In this document: piece by piece, positions 18,004-26,980 of the stretch | Position numbering within the stretch: position 1 is the first letter of the stretch | How the letters are laid out: the number at the start of each line of letters is the position of its first letter | Position numbers and translations under genes: made by a program | DNA from: an uncultured Pseudanabaenaceae cyanobacterium | Lineage (GTDB): Bacteria > Cyanobacteriota > Cyanobacteriia > PCC-9006 > JAAUQQ01 | Direction: 5' to 3' | DNA length: 42,149 nt | Assembly (NCBI GenBank): GCA_938017515.1 | Contig: CALIJJ010000001.1 | Location: forward strand, 1 to 42,149 | Notes under the pieces: generated by a model | Database searches by the model: none | The model's input: only the letters and a program-made list of their open reading frames with translations | Told to the model about the DNA's origin: nothing

Positions 18004-18189
18004 ATAAGATAAGGAGAGCTTTGGGATGTAGCGTGTGAGCCTCCATTTCTGCAGGCCATCCCCTACAATGCATCAGAAGCACTTCATCTTCTGGGAACGC
18101 ATGGGATAATGATGACGGAAGGGCTCCTCAGACGCCCCATCAGTCATGCTCTCTCGCCACGCTGACTTCAGACTCATCAAGGGCAAGCA

Positions 18190-19239
18190 ATGTCTTTCGA
18201 GATTAAAACAGGCCTCTTTTTACTCGACGACTTTGTCGATCACCACGCCATCCTAGGGGTGCCGGTGGATGCTGATGCCCCAACGGTACGCAAGCGTTAT
18301 CTTCGCATTGCCCGCAAGCTTCATCCAGATAGCATGGCAACCCAAGGCGAAGCTGAAAAAAAGCTAGCCACCCAGGTTCTCTCAAAGCTGGTCAATCCAG
18401 CCTACGAGATGCTGTTTCAGGAAAAAAACCGCAAGGAATTCCAGCTCTTGGTTCGTCTCAAGGGGAAGCAGGCCGTTCAACAAAAGATTGCAGTCGCTGA
18501 TTTTTCAGAAGAAGCAAAAAAGCTGCTCAAAGCAGCAAATGTTGACCATGAGTATCAACAGCAGGTTAAGTCACTGGCCCAGGATCAGTATGTTGACCTA
18601 AAAACCCTTAAAACCAGCGTGGGTAAGCTCAGCGAGCTTAATTTGGTCTACTTGATGCGCAAGGGAGGCAATGTCTCTTCCGCACGACCTGCGACGTCCT
18701 CATCACCTGGAGCAGCCCCTGCAAGCGGTGCTTCACCATCCCGGCGTTCTGGTGTGAGCCCTGCCCCCGGTGCCCCCACGCCATCTTCCATGGGCAACGG
18801 TCCCAGCACGGTGGTGCAAGATCAGCCCCAGCGGATGTCTTTGGCCGATGGCTACTTGCGCCGTGCTGAAGAATATGTGCGGAAGCGTGCCTATGCCCAG
18901 GCCATTCTGGAGCTACGTGATGGACTACGGGCAGCGCCTAAGGATAGTCGCTGCCATAGTTTGATGGGCATCGTCTATCTGCACCAAAAACAAGCCACCA
19001 TGGCTAAGGTTTCGGTGAAACGCGCCCTAGAGCTCAATCCTCAGGACCCGAGAGCCCAGGAAGCCAAACGCCATCTGGAACGTCTAGGCCATAAGATTGA
19101 TATGGCTGCTACCCCTGGAACACCGCTCGGAAAAGCATCGAGTGGCCCTACGGGTAAGCCAGCTGCGTCCTCTAATAAGTCCAATACGGATGCTAAAAAA
19201 GGAGGATTGTTTGGCGGTCTGTTTGGCAAGAAAAAGTAA
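18190..19239 (+). CDS. J-domain protein with TPR-like region
   Basis: 349 residues. The N-terminus is a short J domain (HHAILGVPVDADAPTVRK, then the HPD motif at residues 45-47), which normally stimulates a DnaK ATPase. A helical middle region follows. The Ser/Pro/Gly/Ala linker (about 165-215) precedes a TPR-like pair of repeats (ADGYLRRAEEYVRKRAYAQA onward, to ALELNPQDPRAQEAKRHL). The tail is Gly/Lys rich (KKGGLFGGLFGKKK). There is no zinc-finger or client domain of true DnaJ, so it is a specialised J protein. It ends 3 bp before hisZ, so the two are almost certainly co-transcribed. Confidence 0.88.
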   Translation: MSFEIKTGLFLLDDFVDHHAILGVPVDADAPTVRKRYLRIARKLHPDSMATQGEAEKKLATQVLSKLVNPAYEMLFQEKNRKEFQLLVRLKGKQAVQQKIAVADFSEEAKKLLKAANVDHEYQQQVKSLAQDQYVDLKTLKTSVGKLSELNLVYLMRKGGNVSSARPATSSSPGAAPASGASPSRRSGVSPAPGAPTPSSMGNGPSTVVQDQPQRMSLADGYLRRAEEYVRKRAYAQAILELRDGLRAAPKDSRCHSLMGIVYLHQKQATMAKVSVKRALELNPQDPRAQEAKRHLERLGHKIDMAATPGTPLGKASSGPTGKPAASSNKSNTDAKKGGLFGGLFGKKK

Positions 19240-19242
19240 AGC

Positions 19243-20505
19243 ATGGTCTATCAGCCACCTACGGGTGCCCGCGATCTACTTCCCCTAGAAGTTTCACAGC
19301 AGCGTTGGATTGAGGCGAGACTCCAGACGTCATTCCAGCGTTGGGGTTACCGTCAAATTATGACGTCTACCCTGGAGCACTTGGAGGCTCTGACTGCTGG
19401 TGGGGCTGTCGATCGCGCGACTGTTCTTCAGGTGCAGGCAACGGATGACGACAGTGATCTGGGTCTACGGCCGGAGCTGACTGCCTCCATTGCCCGAGCG
19501 GCTGCGACTCGGCTCGCGAACCAGCTTCGACCACTGCGGCTGTTTTACCTGGCCAATGTATTTCGCAAAGGTCGAAAACAGGAGATTTATCAGGCGGGTG
19601 TCGAGCTGTTGGGCTCTGGCACGATGCTGGCGGATGCAGAGACGCTGCTGCTGCTCTGTGATTGTCTTTCCAGTGCAGGGGTGACTCAGGTGGATGAGAA
19701 CCCGACTCCTGCCCAATCCATTACCTGTTCCTTAGTTTTGGGGGAAGCAGCCTTGACGCGATCGCTCCTAGAACCCTTCCCAGAGCACCAGCGATCGCAA
19801 GTGCTCCAAGCGATCGCCCATCTCGATCGCGTCACCCTCGAAGCCCTCGATCTGGCCTCGGACTTAAAAACCGCAGCCTTGACCCTCCTCGACTTGCGAG
19901 GGAGTCCCACGGCAGTACTTGCTCGCCTGCGGCAGCTTCCGCTAAACAAGACGCAGTTGGCCATCGCAGACCGATTACAAGCCCTGACGGACCTCCTGAG
20001 CCAACGACTTCAAACCCGCGCGAGCCAGGAACAAACCGTGCCAGAAGTGATTCTGGATTTGAGCCTGGTGCAAACCTTTGATTACTATACTGGCATCGTC
20101 TTCGAAGCCGCCTGTCGTACCCAGTCTGGCACCTGGGTTGTGGGCCAAGGGGGCCGCTATGATCAACTCCTGGGCCTTTATAACCCAACGGGAGAGAGCT
20201 CTCCGGGTATCGGTTTTTGTCTCGAAATTGAAAATCTTCAGCAAGTCCTTAAAACGGCTGATCGCTTACCCCGAGAGATTGCCCAGAGCGATTGGCTGGT
20301 CGTTCCCCGAACACCGGAAGCCTATGGTGAGGCCCTAGCCTATGCGAACAAACTGAAGGACACGCCGGAGCTGGTTCGCGTGGAGCTCTACCTGGAGGAT
20401 GCAGCGTCCCCAGCAACTGTTCGTGATTATGCTCGACAACAAGCTATCAGTCGTATTGCCTGGATTGGTCCAGGGGCATTCCCTGAAATTGAGGCCTTAC
20501 AGTAA
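19243..20505 (+). CDS. hisZ: ATP phosphoribosyltransferase regulatory subunit
   Basis: 420 residues, a catalytically inactive histidyl-tRNA synthetase paralogue that partners the short form of HisG in the first step of histidine synthesis. Evidence: GARDLLPLE at the start, class II motif-2-like LRPELTASIARAAATRL and RPLRLFYLANVFR, and TFDYYTGIVFEA (HisRS motif) near 280. The protein lacks the anticodon-binding domain expected in a full HisRS. It follows the J-domain gene by 3 bp and precedes a ferredoxin gene by 33 bp, so these form an operon. HisG is not in the window. Confidence 0.93.
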   Translation: MVYQPPTGARDLLPLEVSQQRWIEARLQTSFQRWGYRQIMTSTLEHLEALTAGGAVDRATVLQVQATDDDSDLGLRPELTASIARAAATRLANQLRPLRLFYLANVFRKGRKQEIYQAGVELLGSGTMLADAETLLLLCDCLSSAGVTQVDENPTPAQSITCSLVLGEAALTRSLLEPFPEHQRSQVLQAIAHLDRVTLEALDLASDLKTAALTLLDLRGSPTAVLARLRQLPLNKTQLAIADRLQALTDLLSQRLQTRASQEQTVPEVILDLSLVQTFDYYTGIVFEAACRTQSGTWVVGQGGRYDQLLGLYNPTGESSPGIGFCLEIENLQQVLKTADRLPREIAQSDWLVVPRTPEAYGEALAYANKLKDTPELVRVELYLEDAASPATVRDYARQQAISRIAWIGPGAFPEIEALQ

Positions 20506-20538
20506 ACTGAGGGCGCAACTCCGCTGAGGAAATGGACC

Positions 20539-20763
20539 GTGGCCCATACGATTGTGACCAACGTCTGCGAAGGCGTTGCAGACTGTGTCGATGCCTGCCC
20601 AGTGGCTTGCATCCATGAGGGCCCAGGCAAAAATAAAAAGGGTACGGGATGGTACTGGATCGATTTTTCAACGTGCATTGATTGCGGTATCTGCCTGCAA
20701 GTGTGTCCTGTTGAAGGCGCGATTTTGCCCGACGAAAAACCGGAGCTTCAGCAAACCCCCTAA
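20539..20763 (+). CDS. Bacterial-type two-cluster (4Fe-4S) ferredoxin
   Basis: 74 residues starting at GTG 20539, with TGAGGA 8 bp upstream. Eight cysteines in two groups: Cys10, 16, 20, 24 and Cys46, 49, 52, 56 (CIDCGICLQVCP). The second group is a standard cluster motif. The first has C-x5-C-x3-C spacing, so it could hold a 4Fe or 3Fe centre. It is a soluble low-potential electron carrier whose partner is unknown. It sits at the end of the J-domain/hisZ operon and is followed by a strong terminator. Confidence 0.92.
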   Translation: MAHTIVTNVCEGVADCVDACPVACIHEGPGKNKKGTGWYWIDFSTCIDCGICLQVCPVEGAILPDEKPELQQTP

Positions 20764-21186
20764 TCCTCACTCAATTCATCCGAACCGCTCTTCTTCGGTC
20801 AGCCCATGCCAATGATTCATCGTGCATGGGCCCTAATCTGACAAGGCTGCCATGGCATCAAATATCCATGGCAGTCTATTTTTTTCGATCTAAATCTGGC
20901 TTGCTCAATTTTGTCTGGAATCTAATGGGTTCACGACGGCTGTTCGTCAGGGTCACGCGATCGTTTTTGTTGTACGCACAATAATGGCATGAAGAAACGC
21001 TGAAATTCACTCTGGGAGGAGGTTTGAGTATAACCAACCAAGCTGATCAGAGGAAAACATAGAAAAGGTGAAATTTACCGAAGGCAGGGCCTGAGAAGTA
21101 AGGCAACTTAGTACAGAAGGGATACCTAATTGATTGAGTCAAGAATCCAAGCCAATCCCTGCTTCTCCTTCTCTGCCCTAATTGCC
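20764..21186. other. Intergenic region between ferredoxin and glycosyltransferase genes
   Basis: 423 bp without a supported gene. It has an inverted repeat GCCCATGC / GCATGGGC (20802-20831), then the terminator, then an AT-rich stretch that presumably carries the promoter of the glycosyltransferase pair. Confidence 0.55.
20847..20885 (+). terminator. Rho-independent terminator after the ferredoxin gene
   Basis: 9-bp stem CTGCCATGG / CCATGGCAG with a 10-base loop, followed by TCTA and seven T residues. Confidence 0.88.
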
Positions 21187-22215
21187 ATGACTCAGCTTTT
21201 TGATTTTTCCGTTGTGATTTGTACCTATAACGGTGAGCAGCGTCTCCCCGAGGTACTCGATCGGCTGGAGCAATGTCACCAACATACGCAGGCTGTACTG
21301 TCAGATGGTGTGACAGAGCCGATCAAATGGGAAATCATTGTGGTCGATAACAACAGTAGCGATGGCACTGCTAAAGTCATCCGTGACTATCAGGCCAAGT
21401 GGCCCGGTCAGAGTTGCCCCCTCCGCTACCGTCATGAGCGTCGTCAGGGGGCAGCCTATGCTCGTAAAACTGGCATTATTCAAGCGCAGTCACAGCTGAT
21501 TGGATTTCTCGATGATGACAATCTTCCGGCGGAGGATTGGGTGACGGAGGCAGTGGCCTTTGCCCAGGCTCATCCCAAAGCAGGGGCATTTGGCAGTCAA
21601 ATTCATGGCGAGTATGAAGTTGAGCCTGGACCTGAACTAGCGCCGGTCTTACCGTTTCTGGCCATCGTAGAACGGGGTGACGAGCCTTCCTGTTACGACT
21701 CCATCAAAAAGGTTTTGCCTCCCTCAGCGGGGTTAGTTGTGCGACGTGAGGCTTGGGAGGGCAGTATTCCTGCCGAATGCTTTCTCGGTGGCCGCACCAT
21801 CCAAACCATGGTGACGGGCGAGGACACTGAAGTTTTAACGTATATCCAGCGCCGGGGTTGGGAGATTTGGTACAACCCCGCCATGCACCTCTGGCATAAA
21901 ATCCCTGGCTGGCGTCTACAGCGAGAGTATTTGATTCCTTTCTTCCACGGCATCGGTCTGAGCCGCCACGTAACGCGAACACAAAGTTTGGCCGCATGGT
22001 TGCGCCCTCTCGCTGTTCTGCTGTACATGCTCAACGACCTTCGTAAAATCGCTGTGCTCTTTCTCAAGCATGGCCTCCTACTGCGGCAAAATCTGGTGGC
22101 CCATTGCCAGCTCACCCTGGCGATCGCCTCCGTCCAGAGTCCTTGGTACCTATGGAAGCAAAGCCGCGTAAAACCCGTTCGGTCGCTTCAGGCCAAAACC
22201 CAAGCCATCATTTAA
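21187..22215 (+). CDS. Family 2 glycosyltransferase, HpsE-like (first of pair)
   Basis: 342 residues. The GT-A fold of family 2 is clear: FSVVICTYNGEQRLPEVL, the VDNNSSDGT nucleotide-binding strand, and LIGFLDDDNLPAEDW, which carries the metal-binding DxD. The C-terminal half has amphipathic and hydrophobic helices, as in membrane-associated transferases. Sequence order and motifs (ARKTGI, SAGLVVRREAW, WEIWYNPAMHLWHKIP) resemble HpsE of cyanobacterial surface polysaccharide loci. The start at ATG 21187 is preferred over TTG 21130. A paralogue follows 20 bp later, so the two are probably co-transcribed. Confidence 0.85.
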   Translation: MTQLFDFSVVICTYNGEQRLPEVLDRLEQCHQHTQAVLSDGVTEPIKWEIIVVDNNSSDGTAKVIRDYQAKWPGQSCPLRYRHERRQGAAYARKTGIIQAQSQLIGFLDDDNLPAEDWVTEAVAFAQAHPKAGAFGSQIHGEYEVEPGPELAPVLPFLAIVERGDEPSCYDSIKKVLPPSAGLVVRREAWEGSIPAECFLGGRTIQTMVTGEDTEVLTYIQRRGWEIWYNPAMHLWHKIPGWRLQREYLIPFFHGIGLSRHVTRTQSLAAWLRPLAVLLYMLNDLRKIAVLFLKHGLLLRQNLVAHCQLTLAIASVQSPWYLWKQSRVKPVRSLQAKTQAII

Positions 22216-22234
22216 GTCAGGAGCAGAAATAACC

Positions 22235-23395
22235 ATGGTTTTGAATCTTTCTCTCCGGTCCAGCGGAGCCCCCTCAGCCGAGGTGGCCATGAGCCAGGCC
22301 GCTGCTCGCCTTCCAGCAGGCGAGCCGGTCGATCTCACCGTTGTGATTCCGACCTTTAACGGGAGCGATCGCCTCCTCTATGTCATCGATCACCTCCGCC
22401 AACAGCAGAACTTAGCGGGCATCCGCTGGGAAATCTTGATCGTCGATAACAACAGCAGCGACGCGACCAAGGCCACGGTCGAAGCATTACAGGCAGGCTG
22501 GACCCAGGCAGAATGGGGCTTTAGCAATGTGCCACTGCGCTACTGTTTTGAACCTCGCCAAGGGCTAGCCTTTGCGCGCCAGCGTGCCATCGAAGCGGCT
22601 CAGGGCTGCTGGGTTGGCTTTCTAGACGATGACAACTGGCCCGACTCAGACTGGGTCTTCCAAGCCTATCGATTTAGCCAGAGCCATCCCAATGTTGCTG
22701 CCTTCGGGAGCTGCATTCGTGTGCAGTACGACAGCACGCCCCCCCAGGAACTGAGGCAGCTGGAGGCTTTTCTGGCCATTCGTGATTACGGCGAAACGAC
22801 CGATCCGTTTAAACCAGACTCCCTCCAATTGCCGCCGGGAGCTGGTTTGGTGGTCAACCGTCAGCAGTGGCTCAACCATGTTCCAGCCCAGTTGGGTTTC
22901 ACGGGCCGTGTGGGACAGCAAATGGTCAGTGGTGAAGACTATGCAGCCCTGCTCTATTTACACCGCGCTGGGGGAACCATTGCCTACAACCCAGCCATGA
23001 AAATTCGCCACTGGATTCCCGCCAAACGGCTAGAGGCTGATGCCCTGATGCGTCTGGCCTACGGCATTGGCATGGCAACCTGCAAACTCCGTTGGATCAA
23101 TGCCAATCCACTCCAGCGCATCACCTTAGCGCTGAAAACCGCTGTGGGAGGTCTTAAGCGATTTGCAAAGCAGCTCAACGGCTGGGATGAGACCAACGTC
23201 AGCGAAACCGTGAGCCGATTCCACCTCGCCTTCCATTTGGGAAGCGCCGTCAGCCCTCTGTTTGCGATCAGTCCTGGTTTGGCTGCACTGTTGAGCCAGC
23301 CCAGGGCCCAGGGCTTGATCGAAGGCTTCCTCAGCCTACGGCAGTGGTTTGTGACATCGCCCGCAGAAACATCTGACATTCAGGCCACACTCTAA
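22235..23395 (+). CDS. Family 2 glycosyltransferase, HpsE-like (second of pair)
   Basis: 386 residues, clearly paralogous to the preceding gene: VDLTVVIPTFNG, VDNNSSDATK, RQGLAFARQRAIEAAQG, and WVGFLDDDNWPDSDW with the DxD motif. It has an 18-27 residue N-terminal extension; AGGAG at 22218-22222 supports ATG 22235. A C-terminal membrane-associated region ends the protein. Two related but diverged transferases in tandem suggest that they add successive sugars in one surface glycan. No polymerase or flippase is in the window. A strong terminator closes the pair. Confidence 0.85.
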   Translation: MVLNLSLRSSGAPSAEVAMSQAAARLPAGEPVDLTVVIPTFNGSDRLLYVIDHLRQQQNLAGIRWEILIVDNNSSDATKATVEALQAGWTQAEWGFSNVPLRYCFEPRQGLAFARQRAIEAAQGCWVGFLDDDNWPDSDWVFQAYRFSQSHPNVAAFGSCIRVQYDSTPPQELRQLEAFLAIRDYGETTDPFKPDSLQLPPGAGLVVNRQQWLNHVPAQLGFTGRVGQQMVSGEDYAALLYLHRAGGTIAYNPAMKIRHWIPAKRLEADALMRLAYGIGMATCKLRWINANPLQRITLALKTAVGGLKRFAKQLNGWDETNVSETVSRFHLAFHLGSAVSPLFAISPGLAALLSQPRAQGLIEGFLSLRQWFVTSPAETSDIQATL

Positions 23396-23793
23396 GACCT
23401 GTTATGGGCGTTAGAAAGCAACTGGGTTGGAGGCGCTTTCCCAAACTCAGTGTTAGCCACCCATGGCCCATTTCCCCATCGTGCTTGTCCCATCAGCACG
23501 ATGGGGAAAGTCTGTTTTTATTCGGATGCCTCCCTGTTCGGAATCAGAGACCTGGCGATCGCCACAAGTACTATCCTTCCTAGAATTCATTCAGACGCAG
23601 ATCCAAAATATCTCTAGCGCTTTTTCTATTATTCTCTGGTAGACGGGTACTCTACTTAGAGCACTACCTGCCGTCTGGTAGCTCATGGGCGATCGCCTCT
23701 CTGAGGTCTTTGTCTGAGAACCAGCGGAACAGTCAAGCGGTCTTTTTACAAGACCCCCGGGAATCAGACTAGCCCTTGTCCTTTGCACCTGCG
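23396..23793. other. Intergenic region before the TpsB gene
   Basis: 398 bp with the terminator of the glycosyltransferase pair and an AT-rich stretch near 23600-23660. No supported gene. It presumably holds the TpsB promoter. Confidence 0.5.
23472..23520 (+). terminator. Rho-independent terminator after the glycosyltransferase pair
   Basis: 14-bp perfect stem TTCCCCATCGTGCT / AGCACGATGGGGAA with a 9-base loop, then a run of five T residues a few bases later. Confidence 0.85.
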
Positions 23794-25974
23794 ATGCGTA
23801 AATCTTCAATTGCTGCCCAGTTTGTGTTTGCGTTACTGATTACTGGGGTTGACGTGGGGCCTGGCCAAGCCATGTTGACAGCAGAAACCTTCGAAGCAAG
23901 CCGGTTGACCCCTGACTTGTTTGAGGGGGAGCAACTGCCCGCTCATTCAGATAGCCGAGCCGCCACGTCCGACACGGCGATCGTTGCCTCCCCCCAGGTC
24001 ACCCATCGGCCGGTGGCCTTTGAATCCCCTGCCCTAGCCATCAGTGCCCCAGCCATCAGTGCCCCAGCCATCAGTACATTGGCGATCAGTCGGCCTATGT
24101 CAGAAGGCCCCAACTTTTCCGTCGGTTCAGAGACTGAAGAGTTGGAACGTGAAGCGTTAGCCTCCAGTGATCCGTTGGGATTCGAAGATTTTTCGCCAGC
24201 TACAGCAGCGCAGCGTCGTGTGATCGCTCAGGTTACTCCCGGCCCGGTTCTCCCCCCTGGCGTAGACCTCCCCGCACCGCTGCCGACAGATGAGGATGCA
24301 GAAAGCTTCGCTCAGGTGCCAGCCATTGACACCCCTCGCTTTGACTTCGATCGCCCCGACCGCGCTCCCGAGGAACCGCTGCCTGACCAACCTCTGCCGC
24401 AGTTGCCCCCTGCGGAGGATCTGCTGCCGTCGCCCAGCTCACCCAATATTCCTGGCGATGTCCCAGGAGATGTGGCAGCAACTATTGAGGTGAAGGGGTA
24501 CACCGTGGAAGGCAGCACGGTGTTTGACAAAGCTGAACTGGATGAAGTGACCGCTCCCTTCGTTGGCAGCATGACCTTTGCCCAACTGCTCCAAGCTCGC
24601 TCCGCCATCACCCAGCTCTACGTGGACAAGGGCTATGTCACCTCCGGTGCTTACATTCCACCCCAAACCCTGAAGGACGGTATCGTCACCGTACAGGTCC
24701 TGGAGGGGACGCTGGAGGACATCAAGATCTCCGGCAACAATCACCTCAAGACCTACTATGTGCGCGATCGCCTCGCCCTTGCTGGTGCCCAACCCCTCAA
24801 TGTTAATCAGCTCCTAGAAGGCCTGAAGCTCCTGCAGCTGGATCCCCTCATCAGTACGATTTCAGCCGATCTTCAGGCGGGGATTCAACCCGGCACCAGT
24901 CTCCTGGAAGTTGAGGTGACCGAGGCCGATCCCTTCAGTACAACGCTGTCGATTGACAATGCGCGATCGCCCAGTGTGGGAACCTTCCGCCGCAAGATCC
25001 AGTTCAACCATGACAACCTCATTGGCCTAGGCGATGGCCTCACCTTGGCCTACAGCAACACCGACGGCAGCAACAGCCTTGATGTGGCCTACGATGTCCC
25101 CTTCAATGCCACGAACGGGACGGTCCGGTTTGCCTATGGGCGCACCCGCAGCAACGTGATTGAAGATCCTTTCACACCGTTGGATATTAGTGCCAAGTCG
25201 AAGTACTACGAGCTGACGGTCCGCCAGCCCGTGGAACGCACCGCCACCCGTGAGATCGCGCTGGGTTTAACCTTTTCACGCCAAGAGAGTCAAACCGAAC
25301 TGGGCTTTGCGGATATTGGTCCCTTCCCCCTGTCGCCAGGGGCCAACGACGACGGTGAAACCAAGATCTCGGCGCTACGTTTCTTCCAGGAATGGAGCGA
25401 TCGCAACAGCAAACAGGTCCTGGCCGCCCGCTCTCAGTTCAGCCTAGGCGTGCCCTGGTTCCAAGCCAATGACAACGAAGATAGCCCTGACAATGCCCCT
25501 GATAGCCGCTTCTTTTCCTGGCGTGCCCAGGGACAGTGGGTGCGGCTCCTTGCTCCGGAAATGCTGCTGCTGATGCGCGGTGATGTGCAAATTTCCGATC
25601 GCAACCTGGTTCCCCTAGAGCAGTTTGGCATTGGTGGCAGCAACAGCGTTCGCGGCTATCGCCAAGACGCAACCCTAACGGACAGTGGCGTTCAACTCAC
25701 CACAGAATTGCGGGTACCCATCGCCCGCATTCCTAAAATCAACGGCGTCTTGCAGCTGGCTCCCTTCATCGATGTGGGCCGTGGCTGGAACAATCGCGAT
25801 CCCCAACCGGAAACGAAAACCCTTTTGGGAACGGGTCTGGGGCTCTTGTGGCGCCATGGCAACAATTTTTCAGCGCGGCTGGATTGGGGCTATCCGCTGA
25901 TTGAACGGGCGGACGACCGCAGTAACTGGCAGGAAAACGGGATTTATTTCTCGGTGGACTATACACCGTTCTAG
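23794..25974 (+). CDS. TpsB/ShlB-family outer-membrane transporter (Omp85 superfamily)
   Basis: 726 residues. A signal peptide (MRKSSIAAQFVFALL...) starts at ATG 23794; TTG 23776 is an upstream alternative. A proline-rich, disordered stretch of about 220 residues with three AIS(AP) repeats follows, then two POTRA domains (IEVKGYTVEGSTVFDKAEL onward; LEDIKISGNNHLKTYYV onward) and a 16-strand barrel with the conserved VRGYRQD motif. This is the transporter of two-partner secretion systems, which exports a large TpsA exoprotein across the outer membrane. No TpsA gene lies beside it here. It ends convergently with the ABC-2 permease. Confidence 0.9.
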   Translation: MRKSSIAAQFVFALLITGVDVGPGQAMLTAETFEASRLTPDLFEGEQLPAHSDSRAATSDTAIVASPQVTHRPVAFESPALAISAPAISAPAISTLAISRPMSEGPNFSVGSETEELEREALASSDPLGFEDFSPATAAQRRVIAQVTPGPVLPPGVDLPAPLPTDEDAESFAQVPAIDTPRFDFDRPDRAPEEPLPDQPLPQLPPAEDLLPSPSSPNIPGDVPGDVAATIEVKGYTVEGSTVFDKAELDEVTAPFVGSMTFAQLLQARSAITQLYVDKGYVTSGAYIPPQTLKDGIVTVQVLEGTLEDIKISGNNHLKTYYVRDRLALAGAQPLNVNQLLEGLKLLQLDPLISTISADLQAGIQPGTSLLEVEVTEADPFSTTLSIDNARSPSVGTFRRKIQFNHDNLIGLGDGLTLAYSNTDGSNSLDVAYDVPFNATNGTVRFAYGRTRSNVIEDPFTPLDISAKSKYYELTVRQPVERTATREIALGLTFSRQESQTELGFADIGPFPLSPGANDDGETKISALRFFQEWSDRNSKQVLAARSQFSLGVPWFQANDNEDSPDNAPDSRFFSWRAQGQWVRLLAPEMLLLMRGDVQISDRNLVPLEQFGIGGSNSVRGYRQDATLTDSGVQLTTELRVPIARIPKINGVLQLAPFIDVGRGWNNRDPQPETKTLLGTGLGLLWRHGNNFSARLDWGYPLIERADDRSNWQENGIYFSVDYTPF
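24037..24075 (+). repeat. 15-bp tandem repeat in the TpsB gene
   Basis: GCCATCAGTGCCCCA is repeated 2.6 times in frame, coding Ala-Ile-Ser-Ala-Pro units in the disordered N-terminal linker. It probably varies in copy number between strains. Confidence 0.85.
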
Positions 25975-26044
25975 ACAATCTCCCGCCCCTGAAGAACGGC
26001 TGTGTCCTTCCAGCTTGGGTGACTCCTCGAGCTTGAGGGATGGG

Positions 26045-26863
26045 TTAGCTTGAAGCGCTGGTGTAGAAGCGGAGGGCAAAGCGCCAGAAGCGATTGGAGA
26101 GAAACAACAATCCGATCGCCAGCCCCGCCGAGCCCGCTAACCAAGGCGTTGACACCCGTCCCAGCATGGCTTGGGCGGGTACGGTTGTCAGAAATGCGAT
26201 CGGGACAATGAACGTGAAAAAGAAGCGATAGCTCTTCGGGTAGGCCACGATGGGAAAGCGCCCCGCTTCCACGAGACCTCGCAGGACCTCGGTCACGTTA
26301 TAGACCTTGACGAACCAGATGCTGGTGGCTCCCAGCATGAACCAGAGGCTATAGAGAATCATAAAACTGAGCAGCAGAGGCAAGAGGCCAGCGGCATAGG
26401 CACTGGGGGCCAGTCCTAGGCGACGACCGCCATAGCCCAACAGAATGAGGCCGAACATCATGTCCGGTAGGCCCCATAGGGATAGGGTTCTGGTGGAGAG
26501 CCAAAACTGAGCACTAATGGGTTTGAGCAGCACAAAATCCAGTGTTCCCTGCTCCACATGGCGAACGATGCGGTTGAGGTTGGGCGCGAGAAACGTTGCT
26601 GAAAACCCTTGCAAGAGCGTAAACATCCCCAGGATCAACAGTGCTGCATCCCAACTCCAGCCTTCGAATTCATAGCCCGTGCGATAGAAGAGAAACAGGC
26701 TGAAAATACTGCCGATGAAGTTGCCTAGGCTGCCGACTGCTGCCAGGGCGAAGTTGATCCGATATTCCATTTCCGCTGCGATCGCCGCCCCCCAAAATTG
26801 GCGTATGACCTTCCCATAGCGGAGGATTGAGGATTGCATTGAGGGCTGGTTTGGCGATTGCAT
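26045..26863 (-). CDS. ABC-2 type transporter permease
   Basis: 272 residues with about six hydrophobic helices, of the ABC-2/DUF990 type: EMEYRINFALAAVGSLGNF, FLAPNLNRIVRHVEQGTLDFVLLKPIS and FVKVYNVTEVLRGLVEAGRFPI are typical. It would pair with an ATPase and a second permease; neither is adjacent in the window. The start is uncertain: ATG 26863 is chosen, ATG 26839 is possible, and the frame is open further upstream. It is transcribed away from pdxA and towards the TpsB gene. The substrate is unknown; members export drugs, lipids or polysaccharides. Confidence 0.88.
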   Translation of the reverse strand: MQSPNQPSMQSSILRYGKVIRQFWGAAIAAEMEYRINFALAAVGSLGNFIGSIFSLFLFYRTGYEFEGWSWDAALLILGMFTLLQGFSATFLAPNLNRIVRHVEQGTLDFVLLKPISAQFWLSTRTLSLWGLPDMMFGLILLGYGGRRLGLAPSAYAAGLLPLLLSFMILYSLWFMLGATSIWFVKVYNVTEVLRGLVEAGRFPIVAYPKSYRFFFTFIVPIAFLTTVPAQAMLGRVSTPWLAGSAGLAIGLLFLSNRFWRFALRFYTSASS

Positions 26864-26980
26864 GGATGTTTTAGAGCAGGGTTCAAACGTATTGCGGGAG
26901 CCTTCAGTCCGACTCCCCAAGGCCAAGGCAGCGTTCCGTCAAGGGCAAGTTCTATGATGAATTGAGTCCATGGTATCGAT

